Shown: one piece after another, positions 1 through 6,552 of the stretch
How positions within the stretch are numbered: the first letter of the stretch is position 1
Layout: each line of letters starts with the position of its first letter
From: Oscillospiraceae bacterium
Lineage (GTDB): Bacteria > Bacillota > Clostridia > Oscillospirales > Oscillospiraceae
DNA: 10,511 bases
Assembly (NCBI GenBank): GCA_031264545.1
Contig: JAISDV010000120.1
Coordinates: 1-10,511 of the forward strand
Direction of reading: 5' to 3'
Notes under the pieces: model-generated
Databases searched by the model: none
The model's input: only the letters and a program-made list of their open reading frames with translations
Told to the model about the DNA's origin: nothing
Position numbers and translations under genes: made by a program

Positions 1-1
1 C

Positions 2-349
2 GTCGTCGCCGTGCTGTGCGGGGCCGGAAAGCTGGTGCTGCTGTCCGACATCGACGGGCTTTATGACGAAAAGCCGGGCGGCACAGAGGATGCCCGCCTG
101 ATCCGCGAGGTCCGGGTCATCGACAGCGAGATCCGTGCGATGGCGGGCGGCTCCGGCAGCGGCCGCGGCACCGGGGGCATGATCACAAAGCTGAAAGCGG
201 CGGAGCTTGCGACCGCAAACGGCATTGATATGTATATCGCAAGCGGGAAAACGCCCGACGTTCTCTACGATATTGCGGCCGGCAGGCCGGCGGGGACGCT
301 TTTTGTCGGAAAGAAGTGTAAGCTTGAAACGCATTCAAACTTACAATAA
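2..349 (+). CDS. proB: Glutamate 5-kinase, C-terminal part (5' end outside window), PUA-less form
   Basis: ProB phosphorylates L-glutamate with ATP to gamma-glutamyl phosphate, the first step of proline synthesis in the cytosol. Only the last 115 codons are present; the first complete codon is at position 2. The visible part carries the amino-acid-kinase landmarks LLSDIDGLYD (about residues 14-23 of the fragment) and SGRGTGGMITKLKAA, followed by the GTLF end of the kinase domain. The protein stops at once after that, at TAA 347-349, so it has no C-terminal PUA domain such as the roughly 100-residue one in the E. coli enzyme. PUA-less ProB is known in several Gram-positive lineages, so this is probably natural and not a truncation. 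proA follows 111 bp downstream on the same strand, which fits a proBA operon. The kinase assignment is firm; the missing 5' part cannot be judged. Confidence 0.95.
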   Translation, partial: VVAVLCGAGKLVLLSDIDGLYDEKPGGTEDARLIREVRVIDSEIRAMAGGSGSGRGTGGMITKLKAAELATANGIDMYIASGKTPDVLYDIAAGRPAGTLFVGKKCKLETHSNLQ

Positions 350-354
350 TTTCA

Positions 355-395
355 GTGCGTTTTGCCCGCCCTGCGGGCGAGCGCAAAATGCGCAC
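355..395. repeat. Interrupted palindrome in the proB-proA spacer
   Basis: The 111-bp spacer 350-460 holds a long interrupted inverted repeat. The arms are GTGCG (355-359) with CGCAC (391-395), TTTT (360-363) with AAAA (385-388), and GCCCGC (364-369) with GCGGGC (373-378) around a 3-nt loop. The right arm has two bulges, 379-384 and 389-390. No T-run follows, so it is not a normal intrinsic terminator. It could be an RNA hairpin between two co-transcribed genes, a processing site, or a copy of a dispersed palindromic element; its core resembles the palindrome at 10319-10351. The rest of the spacer (396-460) shows only the proA ribosome binding site (about 444-452). Confidence 0.55.
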
Positions 396-460
396 ATGAT
401 GACAAGTCCTTTTCATAGTTATTTTGTGCCTGCAGTGCAGCGAAAGGAAGGGTCATAACA

Positions 461-1708
461 ATGGCGGAGCTTGAACAAATGGGCGCGGCGGCAAAAGCCG
501 CGGGACGTTCGCTTGCCGTGGCCGGAACGATGAAAAAGAACAGGGCGCTGGAGGCGATCCGGACGGCCCTGCTGACAAACAGGGACCGCATACTTGAGGC
601 CAATGCCCGGGACATCAGAAACGCCGAGACCGTCGGGGTCAAGCGGGCCTTTCTCGATCGGCTTCTGCTTACAGCCGGGCGTATTGATGACATGGCCAGA
701 GGCGTGTCGGAGCTGGTCGCGCTTCCCGACCCTGTCGGCGAGGTTCTTTCAATGGCCGACAGGCCCAACGGACTGACCATCGGTCAAAAGCGCGTCCCAC
801 TCGGTGTGATCGGCCTCATCTATGAGGCGAGGCCGAACGTCACAGTCGATGCGGCCGCGCTCTGCCTGAAGGCGGGCAACGCCTGCATCCTGCGCGGCGG
901 CAAAGAGGCCGTCAACTCCAACGCGACTATGGTTGACATAATGCGAGAAGCACTGGCCGTCTCCGGCCTGCCGGAGGACTGTGTCTGCCTCGTGCGGGAC
1001 AGCTCGCGCGAGAGTGCGAGGGCGCTTATGGGGCTTCGCGGATACGTGGATGTGCTTATTCCGCGGGGCGGCAGCGGGCTTATCAAGTCGGTCGTCGAAA
1101 ATGCCGGCGTGCCCGTAATCGAGACTGGCAGCGGCAACTGCCACATCTATGTAGACGACGCGGCGAACCTCGAGATGGCGGCGCGTATCGTGGAGAACGC
1201 GAAGTGCAGCAGGCCCTCCGTCTGTAACGCCATGGAGACGCTGCTGGTGCACGAAGCGGTTGCGGAGCCTTATCTGACGCTGGTGCAGCCGAGGCTCGGG
1301 CAGCACGGCGTTGAGCTCCGCTGTGACGAAAAAGCTTTGAAAATACTGGGTAAATCGGCAATTCCCGCAACAGAGTCAGACTGGGAAACGGAGTATGACG
1401 ACTATATTCTCGCAATCAAGACCGTTGCCTCGCTGGATGAAGCGCTGGCACATATCGCGCGTTACAGCACCGGCCATTCCGAGGCGATCATCACAGGCGA
1501 CTATTCAAAGGCGCAGCGGTTCTTAAGCGAGGTCGACGCCGCAGCGGTCTATGTCAACGCCTCGACCCGTTTTACGGATGGGGGCGAATTCGGCCTCGGT
1601 GCGGAAATCGGCATTTCGACCCAGAAGATGCACGCCCGCGGACCGATGGGCCTGCGCGAGCTGACAAGCACGAAGTATGTGATCTACGGGAACGGGCAGA
1701 TTCGCTGA
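461..1708 (+). CDS. proA: Glutamate-5-semialdehyde dehydrogenase (gamma-glutamyl phosphate reductase)
   Basis: ProA reduces gamma-glutamyl phosphate, the product of ProB, to glutamate-5-semialdehyde with NADPH, the second step of proline synthesis. The protein has 415 residues, the normal family length. Visible landmarks are LIYEARPNVTVDAAALCLKA (119-138) and LRGGKEAVNSN (144-154) in the cofactor domain, IPRGGSGLIKSVV (200-212), ETGSGNCHIYVD (221-232), and RPSVCNAMETLLV (251-263), which contains the catalytic cysteine Cys255. The C-terminal FTDGGEFGLGAEIGISTQK block is also typical. The ATG at 461 is set by a GGAAGGG ribosome site eight bases upstream. It sits 111 bp after proB on the same strand; no proC is visible in the window. 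Nothing in the sequence looks damaged. The identification is essentially certain. Confidence 0.97.
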   Translation: MAELEQMGAAAKAAGRSLAVAGTMKKNRALEAIRTALLTNRDRILEANARDIRNAETVGVKRAFLDRLLLTAGRIDDMARGVSELVALPDPVGEVLSMADRPNGLTIGQKRVPLGVIGLIYEARPNVTVDAAALCLKAGNACILRGGKEAVNSNATMVDIMREALAVSGLPEDCVCLVRDSSRESARALMGLRGYVDVLIPRGGSGLIKSVVENAGVPVIETGSGNCHIYVDDAANLEMAARIVENAKCSRPSVCNAMETLLVHEAVAEPYLTLVQPRLGQHGVELRCDEKALKILGKSAIPATESDWETEYDDYILAIKTVASLDEALAHIARYSTGHSEAIITGDYSKAQRFLSEVDAAAVYVNASTRFTDGGEFGLGAEIGISTQKMHARGPMGLRELTSTKYVIYGNGQIR

Positions 1709-1713
1709 GATAG

Positions 1714-1783
1714 GTTGACATAACTATTTCAACGGTGTTATCTAAATGAGACAACTTTGCGATAATATTATCTGATTGATACA
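1714..1783 (+). promoter_or_regulatory. AT-rich gpsA upstream region: -35-like box, inverted repeat and 30-bp-spaced direct repeats
   Basis: The 86-bp gap between proA and gpsA is much more AT-rich than the genes around it. It has a perfect TTGACA at 1715-1720, lying within an inverted repeat GTTGACAT/ATTTCAAC (1714-1721 and 1726-1733, one mismatch). The -10 at normal spacing (TATCTA, 1739-1744, 18-bp spacer) is poor, so the promoter call is weak. Two 16-bp direct repeats start with TTATCT at 1738 and 1768, exactly 30 bp apart, and match at 13 of 16 bases. The second ends at the gpsA ribosome site. A promoter with regulator sites for gpsA is a reasonable inference and is not proven. Confidence 0.4.
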
Positions 1784-1794
1784 GGAGAGGGGCC

Positions 1795-2793
1795 ATGAAA
1801 GTGTTGGTCGTTGGCAGCGGTGCATGGGGAACGGCCCTCTCGCTGCTGCTTTTGGAAAACGGAAACGATGTGACGCTCTGGTCGTATACCGAACGGGAAA
1901 ACGCGGCGATGCGGACGGCGGGCGAAAACCCCTGCCTGAAGGGCGTGCGGATTCCATCCGCGCTGAGGCTCACCGGTGCGCTGGACTGCGCCCGGGATGC
2001 GGACGTCATCGTTATAGCGACACCCTCCTTTGCCGTCCGGGAAACGGCGGGAAAGCTCGCGCCGCTGCTCTCACCGGAGGCCCTGGTCGTATCCGTCGCC
2101 AAGGGGATCGAAAACGGCAGCTTCTTCCGTATGTCGGAGGTCATTTGCAGTGAGCTGCGCGAAAATACCGTGGCCGCTCTCTCCGGCCCGTCGCACGCCG
2201 AGGAGGTCGGACGGGGGATACCCACGGCGGTTGTGACTGCCTGTGCCGACATCACCGCCGCGGAACGCATCCAGGACATCTTTATGAACGCGCGTTTTCG
2301 GGTCTATACTTCGGACGACATCGTAGGGGTCGAGCTGGGCGCGGCGCTCAAGAACGTCATCGCGCTCTGCGCGGGCTTTGTCGATGGGATGGGCTTCGGC
2401 GACAATACGAAGGCCATGCTCATGACGCGGGGGCTGACAGAGATCGCGCGCGTCGGCGTGCGGATGGGCGGGCGCAAGGAGACCTTCGCCGGGCTTGCCG
2501 GTATGGGCGACCTGATCGTGACCTGTACCTCGAACTACTCCAGAAACCGCCGCGCGGGGCTTCTCATCGGCGGGGGCATGGCGCCGCAGGCGGCTATGGA
2601 GCGGGTCGGCGCGGTCGTAGAGGGCTATTACGCGGCGGCCGCGGGCTTCGCGATGGCGAAGCAGTACGGCGTTGAGCTGCCGATCACGGAGGCGACCTAT
2701 CACGTGCTCTATGACGGCGCTCCGCTCCGGGAGACCTTTGACGCGCTGATGAGGCGGGAGAAAAGGCACGAGAGCGAGGAAAGCTGGTTCTGA
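1795..2793 (+). CDS. gpsA: NAD(P)-dependent glycerol-3-phosphate dehydrogenase
   Basis: GpsA reduces dihydroxyacetone phosphate to sn-glycerol-3-phosphate, the backbone for phospholipids and for some wall teichoic or lipoteichoic acids. The 332-residue protein has the N-terminal Rossmann motif VVGSGAWGTAL (5-15), VAKGIENGS (101-109), SGPSHAEEV (130-138), the helical-domain block ALKNVIALCAGFVDGMGFGDN (184-204) with Lys186 in the usual catalytic-lysine position, GLAGMGDLIVTC (233-244) and SRNRRAG (249-255). Length and motif order are those of the bacterial GpsA family. The ATG at 1795 follows a strong GGAGAGG site (1784-1790). In many Clostridia gpsA lies next to plsY and the GTPase gene der; neither is here. 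A terminator-like hairpin follows the stop codon, so gpsA probably ends its own unit. Assignment is very secure. Confidence 0.97.
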   Translation: MKVLVVGSGAWGTALSLLLLENGNDVTLWSYTERENAAMRTAGENPCLKGVRIPSALRLTGALDCARDADVIVIATPSFAVRETAGKLAPLLSPEALVVSVAKGIENGSFFRMSEVICSELRENTVAALSGPSHAEEVGRGIPTAVVTACADITAAERIQDIFMNARFRVYTSDDIVGVELGAALKNVIALCAGFVDGMGFGDNTKAMLMTRGLTEIARVGVRMGGRKETFAGLAGMGDLIVTCTSNYSRNRRAGLLIGGGMAPQAAMERVGAVVEGYYAAAAGFAMAKQYGVELPITEATYHVLYDGAPLRETFDALMRREKRHESEESWF

Positions 2794-2812
2794 AGCCGGG
2801 TATGAGCCGCGC

Positions 2813-2836
2813 GGCCCGAATGGCGGGCCCGTTTTT
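2813..2836 (+). terminator. Intrinsic terminator after gpsA
   Basis: GGCCCG (2813-2818) pairs with CGGGCC (2824-2829) around a 5-nt loop, then CG and a run of five T (2832-2836). It starts 20 bp after the gpsA stop codon and lies 32 bp before the next start codon. This is the layout of a rho-independent terminator. The stem is short and the T-run modest, so read-through into the next gene is possible. Confidence 0.6.
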
Positions 2837-2868
2837 CGCGGCGTTTCACAGAAGCGGAGGTAAGAAAG

Positions 2869-4473
2869 ATGAGGATCACTTTTTTGGGCGCGACGCACGA
2901 GGTCACCGGAAGCTGCACCCTGATCGAAACGCTGGGAAAGCATTTTCTGGTGGATTGCGGAATGGAGCAGGGGCCGGATATTTTCGTCAATCAGGCTATT
3001 CCCGTCAGTTCGCCCGATATCGACTGCGTGTTCCTGACCCATGCGCATATCGACCACTCCGGTAAATTGCCGCTTTTGAGCAGAAACGGCTTTAAGGGCA
3101 AGATATACGCCACGGAGGAAACTGTCAATCTCTGCAGGATCATGCTGCTGGATTCCGCGAATATCCAGGAGTTTGAGGCCGAGTGGCGCAACAGAAAGGC
3201 CAAGCGCTCCGGCCTGCCGCCCTATGAGCCGCTGTACACGGCTGCGGACGCGCAGGCTGCGGTTTCCGGAATGCTGGGCAGCAGATACGGGGAGCTGCGT
3301 CAGGTCAGTGAAAATGTCTCTATCCGTTTCAGCGACATGGGGCACCTGCTCGGCTCTGCCGCAATCGAGGTCTGGATCACCGAGGACGGCGTCACGAAAA
3401 AAATTGTTTTCAGCGGCGACGTCGGCAACCGCCGCAAGCCGATCCTGCGAAGCCCGCAGTCTATAGATGAGGCGGATTACCTCGTCGTCGAGTCGACCTA
3501 CGGGGACGGGCTGCATGAAACGGCGGCGGACACGCTGCCGGTCCTCGTTTCCTGTCTCCAGAGGACCTTTGACCGAGGCGGGAACGTCGTTATCCCGTCT
3601 TTCGCGGTCGGCCGGACGCAGGAGCTGCTGTACTACCTCAGAAAAATCAAGGATCAGGGACTTGTCAGGGGCCACGCGGGCTTCCCCGTTTATGTGGACA
3701 GCCCGCTCGCAAACGAGGCGACCGCCATATTCCTGCAGAGCAATCCGGAGGTGTTTGACGATGAGATCCGGGCGATGTTCAGGCAGGGCATAAATCCCCT
3801 TGTTTTTCCCGATCTCAAAATGTCGGTTTCCACGGATGAGTCAAAGGCGATAAACTTCGACGAAACGCCGAAGGTCATCATCTCAGCCTCGGGCATGTGC
3901 GAGGCGGGGCGCATACGCCACCACCTCAAGCACAACCTCTGGCGGAAGGAAAGCCTGATCCTCTTCGCCGGGTATCAGTCGAATGGCACGCTTGGGCGTA
4001 TTCTGCTCGACGGGGCAAAGGAGGTCAGGCTTTTCGGCGAGACTATCCGGGTCGAGGCCGAGCTTTACCTGATGCCGGGTATGAGCGGCCACGCCGATAA
4101 GGCGGAGCTGATTGAGTGGATCGGCGGCTTTAAGAAGAAGCCCGGGCTTGTTTTTATCAACCACGGCGAGGATGAGGTGATGGCGCGCTTTTCAGAGCTG
4201 ATCCGGAGCGCGTACGCTCTGAAAACGGCCGCGCCTTACAGCGGAACATGTTATGACCTGATAACGGGACAGCCTGTGCTTTTGACGGAGGGGATCCCCG
4301 TCGGGAAAAAGGCAGACCGTCGGGACGAACGGGCGGCCGGGGCCTTCGCGCGGCTTATCGCCGCCTGTGAAAAGCTTTTGCGTGTCGCCAGAAGCAAGGA
4401 GGGCGCGCCCAACAAGACGCTTGGCAAATTTGCCGGGCAGGTCGACCAGCTCGCAGACAGATGGAGCCGGTAA
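2869..4473 (+). CDS. Metallo-beta-lactamase/beta-CASP RNase-like protein (YSH1/CPSF73-type, COG1236-like)
   Basis: The 534-residue protein has the full set of motifs of a metal-dependent beta-CASP nuclease. THAHIDH (57-63) is the zinc-binding HxHxDH signature; His159 (MGHLLGS) and Asp184 (FSGDVGN) are the next metal ligands. Beta-CASP motif A is Glu208 in VVESTYG, SFAVGRTQELL (244-254) is the typical helix, SASGMCEAG (339-347) with the following His pair (351-352) covers motif B, and SGHAD (406-410) motif C. NHGE (431-434) marks the RMMBL end. Known relatives cut or trim RNA. The last 80 residues are charged and not recognised. It is a YSH1-like single-gene bacterial form, distinct from RNase J in its length and motif spacing. 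GGAGG lies eight bases before the ATG. RNA as substrate is inferred from the family; the cellular target is unknown. Confidence 0.9.
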   Translation: MRITFLGATHEVTGSCTLIETLGKHFLVDCGMEQGPDIFVNQAIPVSSPDIDCVFLTHAHIDHSGKLPLLSRNGFKGKIYATEETVNLCRIMLLDSANIQEFEAEWRNRKAKRSGLPPYEPLYTAADAQAAVSGMLGSRYGELRQVSENVSIRFSDMGHLLGSAAIEVWITEDGVTKKIVFSGDVGNRRKPILRSPQSIDEADYLVVESTYGDGLHETAADTLPVLVSCLQRTFDRGGNVVIPSFAVGRTQELLYYLRKIKDQGLVRGHAGFPVYVDSPLANEATAIFLQSNPEVFDDEIRAMFRQGINPLVFPDLKMSVSTDESKAINFDETPKVIISASGMCEAGRIRHHLKHNLWRKESLILFAGYQSNGTLGRILLDGAKEVRLFGETIRVEAELYLMPGMSGHADKAELIEWIGGFKKKPGLVFINHGEDEVMARFSELIRSAYALKTAAPYSGTCYDLITGQPVLLTEGIPVGKKADRRDERAAGAFARLIAACEKLLRVARSKEGAPNKTLGKFAGQVDQLADRWSR

Positions 4474-4474
4474 A

Positions 4475-4504
4475 GAAGGAATGCGGCCTGCGCCGCATTC
4501 CTTC
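4475..4504. terminator. Perfect 13-bp hairpin between convergent genes
   Basis: The arms 4475-4487 and 4492-4504 (GAAGGAATGCGGC and its exact complement) are separated by a 4-nt loop, CTGC. The hairpin starts one base after the stop of the metallo-beta-lactamase gene and lies 32 bp from the end of the convergent J-protein gene. No long T-run is present on either side; on the - strand TTCTTTA follows. The position between convergent genes argues for a bidirectional terminator or a 3'-end stabilising hairpin. Confidence 0.6.
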
Positions 4505-4536
4505 CTGAGCTTAATGGTCTTGAGAAACGTTTCCGT

Positions 4537-5208
4537 CTATACACAGCGGCAAAAATTGCAGAGCAGATTGGCGAGACAGAGCCCCAGACACAAATTGCCG
4601 CCGAGGCCGGAGGAGGGAAAGCCCTGCCTGAAGCCGCGGTAGAAGCTGCCGCCCTGACGAAGCTCCCCGAGCAGGCTGCGGTATTCCGGATTGTCCGGCT
4701 CGAGCCTGACCGCGGCGTCCGCCTGCTCGGCGGCGGCGATGGTATTGCCCAGTCCGTAATTTGCGAGGGCACAGAGGTAATGCCAGCGCGCGTTGCGCTC
4801 AGAAGCGGGGACGCCGTCGAGCGCGTTGAGCGCCTCGGCAAAATGGCTGGCGCGGATGTAGCTCATTGCGGCGCGGAAAGCCGTTGGTTCGTTCTCGGCG
4901 CCCTGATACTGAGAGCCGCCGAAGCCTGCGCCGCTAAAGCCGCCGAAACCGCCAAAACCACTGAAACCGCCGAAGCCGCCCGTGTCGCCGTAGGTATTGG
5001 TGCCGCCGTAGCCAGCGGCGCCGTTCTGGCGCGGGTTTTTGATTTGGTCGTAGGCGGCGTTTATTTCGTTCATTCTGCGCTCTGCCGCTTTATTGCCCGG
5101 ATTTTTATCCGGGTGATATTTTTTTGCAAGGGTGCGGTAGGCTTTTTTAATCTCCTCGTCGCTTGCGTCGGGAGAAACGCCCAGAGCCTTATAGGGGTCG
5201 GTCATCAT
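4537..5208 (-). CDS. J-domain protein with Gly/Phe region, TPR-like helices and Cys-rich tail
   Basis: The 223-residue protein begins with a J domain (about 4-60) containing the HPD motif (32-34) in KKYHPDKNPG, the element that stimulates the ATPase of DnaK/Hsp70. A Gly/Phe-rich stretch (about 66-99, repeats such as GGFGGFSGFGG) follows, then helices at about 107-176 that look like TPR-type repeats (AMSYIRASHFAEALNAL; AAAEQADAAVRLEPDNPEY). There is no DnaJ zinc-finger domain and no CTD, so it is not DnaJ itself but a specialised co-chaperone. The end is odd: the last 17 residues are hydrophobic and hold five Cys (207, 211, 217, 220, 222). The start at 5208 is chosen because AGGAG lies nine bases upstream; the frame is open further to 5328, but that part overlaps the upstream gene. 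It overlaps the DUF5685 gene by 20 nt, which suggests coupled translation. Confidence 0.9.
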   Translation of the reverse strand: MMTDPYKALGVSPDASDEEIKKAYRTLAKKYHPDKNPGNKAAERRMNEINAAYDQIKNPRQNGAAGYGGTNTYGDTGGFGGFSGFGGFGGFSGAGFGGSQYQGAENEPTAFRAAMSYIRASHFAEALNALDGVPASERNARWHYLCALANYGLGNTIAAAEQADAAVRLEPDNPEYRSLLGELRQGGSFYRGFRQGFPSSGLGGNLCLGLCLANLLCNFCRCV

Positions 5209-6049
5209 CGGGTCTTTCTCCTTTTCGCTTTGTTTGCTTTGCAAGCGCGAGCTCGTACCTTGTCCATACGCCGGAATACAGGATATTGCGCATAATGGAA
5301 ACATCCTCGACGAGCGGCAGTTTTTCAAATGCCATCGTACAATTTCCGATAAGCATTATCAGGATGTCCTTGAAATACTGTTCGTCCCGGCCGGCATTTT
5401 TCATGTCGGTAAGCGGGTTGTAGCGCTTCTTTTTTATGTCCCTCGGCAGGTCGATCACGGCGTCGAGCAGGTAGATAAAGCCGCCAAGATAAAACGCCAT
5501 CGACCGCAGGCAATTCGACCACCTGTCCTCCCGCAGCACAAAGAGCTCCGACATAAGCTCGCCGAAGTGTTTTGCGCCCGCGTCCGGGTCCTGCACGGCG
5601 GCCGCTTCCAGCTCGGCAAGGCCGTCGATACAGCGTGCCATGGCCCCGCACTGGCGGGGATACCGCGCTTTGACCCGCCCGAACCTGCTCTTCAGAAGTC
5701 CCGCAAGGGCGAGACTGACCAGATTACGGTCGTCCCGCCAGTTATCGAGCAGGTTGAGGTAAGCGAGGGCTACGTTCATATCCGCGGCGTAGTCCGTTAT
5801 CTCGCTGGAAACCCAGGCGTGCGCCAAGCAGGGGTGGGCGATACAGCGTTCCTGCCCGCCGGACGGCTCCGGCTCGCAGAGGGAACCGAGCACGAGGATA
5901 AGAAAGCTCATGTCGTAATTGAGCGTCAACCGCCCAAGCTGCCCGTGGCGCGTTCTCAGGGCGCGGCAAAGCCCGCAGTATACCGCCTTATAGCGCGCCG
6001 TTTCCGCCTCGGTTAAAGCCTCTTTGTTCGCGATGACATAGCCGAACAT
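5189..6049 (-). CDS. DUF5685-type protein of unknown function
   Basis: This 286-residue protein matches my memory of the DUF5685 family of Firmicutes, whose pattern is MFGYV at the start, a YxxxYCGLC motif (here 20-28), a Cys/His cluster CIAHPC (69-74), DYAADMN (86-92), a LLDNWRDD motif (100-107), FGELM (162-166) and YLLDAVIDLPRDIKKKRYNP (193-212). It appears mostly helical and soluble, with no signal peptide and no clear membrane segment. The Cys/His cluster could bind metal, and the two Asp-rich helices recall the two metal-diphosphate sites of squalene/phytoene synthases; both are inferences. The ATG at 6049 has AGGAG six bases upstream, and the gene lies 15 nt after the zinc-ribbon gene and overlaps the J-protein gene by 20 nt. 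The function is not established. Confidence 0.8.
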   Translation of the reverse strand: MFGYVIANKEALTEAETARYKAVYCGLCRALRTRHGQLGRLTLNYDMSFLILVLGSLCEPEPSGGQERCIAHPCLAHAWVSSEITDYAADMNVALAYLNLLDNWRDDRNLVSLALAGLLKSRFGRVKARYPRQCGAMARCIDGLAELEAAAVQDPDAGAKHFGELMSELFVLREDRWSNCLRSMAFYLGGFIYLLDAVIDLPRDIKKKRYNPLTDMKNAGRDEQYFKDILIMLIGNCTMAFEKLPLVEDVSIMRNILYSGVWTRYELALAKQTKRKGERPDDDRPL

Positions 6050-6064
6050 CCGGTTCTCCTTCGC

Positions 6065-6469
6065 TCAGGTTCGTTTTTCAAAGGCGGCGCCGCATTTTTT
6101 GCAGACCACACGCAGCCTTCCCTTGCCCTTGGGAACGCGCAGTACTGCCCTGCAGGAGGGGCATTTGAAGAATTTATACGTCTTTCGCTGCTTCCACATG
6201 TCCCGGCGAAGCTTCCACGCATCGGTAAAACGTCTCCGAAGGGCGAGATATTTGCCGTTTTCAGCCCGGCGCTTCTCAAGTTTTTTTGAGAAGGTTCGGT
6301 AATAGGTGAAAACGATCAGCAGAACAGCGAGAAGGACGGTAAGCGTCTTCGCTATTCCGGGCAGAAGCATGGAGACGATGAGCACGACAAACCCGGCGCA
6401 GGTGAGAAATTTTGAAAGCGCGTCCGTACCGTAACGTCCATACATAAATTGCAGAAATTTCTGTTTCAT
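6065..6469 (-). CDS. Small two-pass membrane protein with C-terminal zinc ribbon
   Basis: The 134-residue protein has two predicted membrane helices (about 19-37 and 41-57), a strongly basic stretch (about 58-100, rich in Lys and Arg), and a C-terminal zinc-ribbon with CPSC (103-106) and CKKCG (123-127) as the four metal-binding Cys. The positive-inside rule places the basic stretch and the zinc ribbon in the cytosol. The start at 6469 has an AAGGAA site six bases upstream. It is the first gene of a three-gene - strand unit, followed 15 nt later by the DUF5685 gene and then the J-domain gene, so it may be the membrane anchor of a complex with them. The 83-bp gap to the ABC operon upstream shows no convincing promoter. 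Function unknown; the gene itself is well supported by frame, ribosome site and motifs. Confidence 0.85.
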   Translation of the reverse strand: MKQKFLQFMYGRYGTDALSKFLTCAGFVVLIVSMLLPGIAKTLTVLLAVLLIVFTYYRTFSKKLEKRRAENGKYLALRRRFTDAWKLRRDMWKQRKTYKFFKCPSCRAVLRVPKGKGRLRVVCKKCGAAFEKRT

Positions 6470-6503
6470 GCCGATTTCCTTAGAAAAATATTCTTTATCA
6501 GCC

Positions 6504-6530
6504 GGCGCTCCGGACGGAGGCCCCGGCGCC
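6504..6530 (-). terminator. GC-rich imperfect hairpin after the ABC transporter operon
   Basis: On the - strand GGCG (6530-6527) can pair with CGCC (6507-6504) and CTCC (6519-6516) with GGAG (6511-6508), with a seven-base bulge on the left arm. A run of five T follows only after more than ten further bases, so this is not a standard terminator. It may partly end the ABC operon and let some transcription pass into the three-gene unit downstream. The gap also contains a TTGACA on the - strand (6540-6535), but no -10 lies at the right distance. Confidence 0.3.
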
Positions 6531-6552
6531 TCATTGTCAAGGCATACGGCCC

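Noticed and set aside
2..349. proB as a truncated pseudogene because the PUA domain is missing
   Set aside because: The kinase domain ends normally and PUA-less ProB is a known natural form in Gram-positive bacteria.
350..460. T-box or other riboswitch between proB and proA
   Set aside because: No T-box sequence (GGGTGGNACCGCG type) or known riboswitch core is visible, and the spacer is too short for one.
2071..3675. 534-codon open frame on the - strand across gpsA and the metallo-beta-lactamase gene
   Set aside because: It is antisense to two genes with complete family motifs, runs across their intergenic terminator, shows no recognisable domain, and is rich in Arg, Asp and His as expected for a mirror frame in GC-rich DNA.
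4925..4985. Short repeats on the DNA as a CRISPR or satellite array
   Set aside because: They are the Gly/Phe codons of the J protein, irregular and without spacers.
5209..5328. Longer N-terminus of the J protein
   Set aside because: The extra 40 residues lie inside the DUF5685 gene in another frame, lack a good ribosome site, and precede a normal J-domain start with AGGAG.
6535..6540. TTGACA on the - strand as a promoter for the zinc-ribbon gene
   Set aside because: No -10-like box at 15-19 bp; the nearest AT-rich boxes are over 30 bp away.
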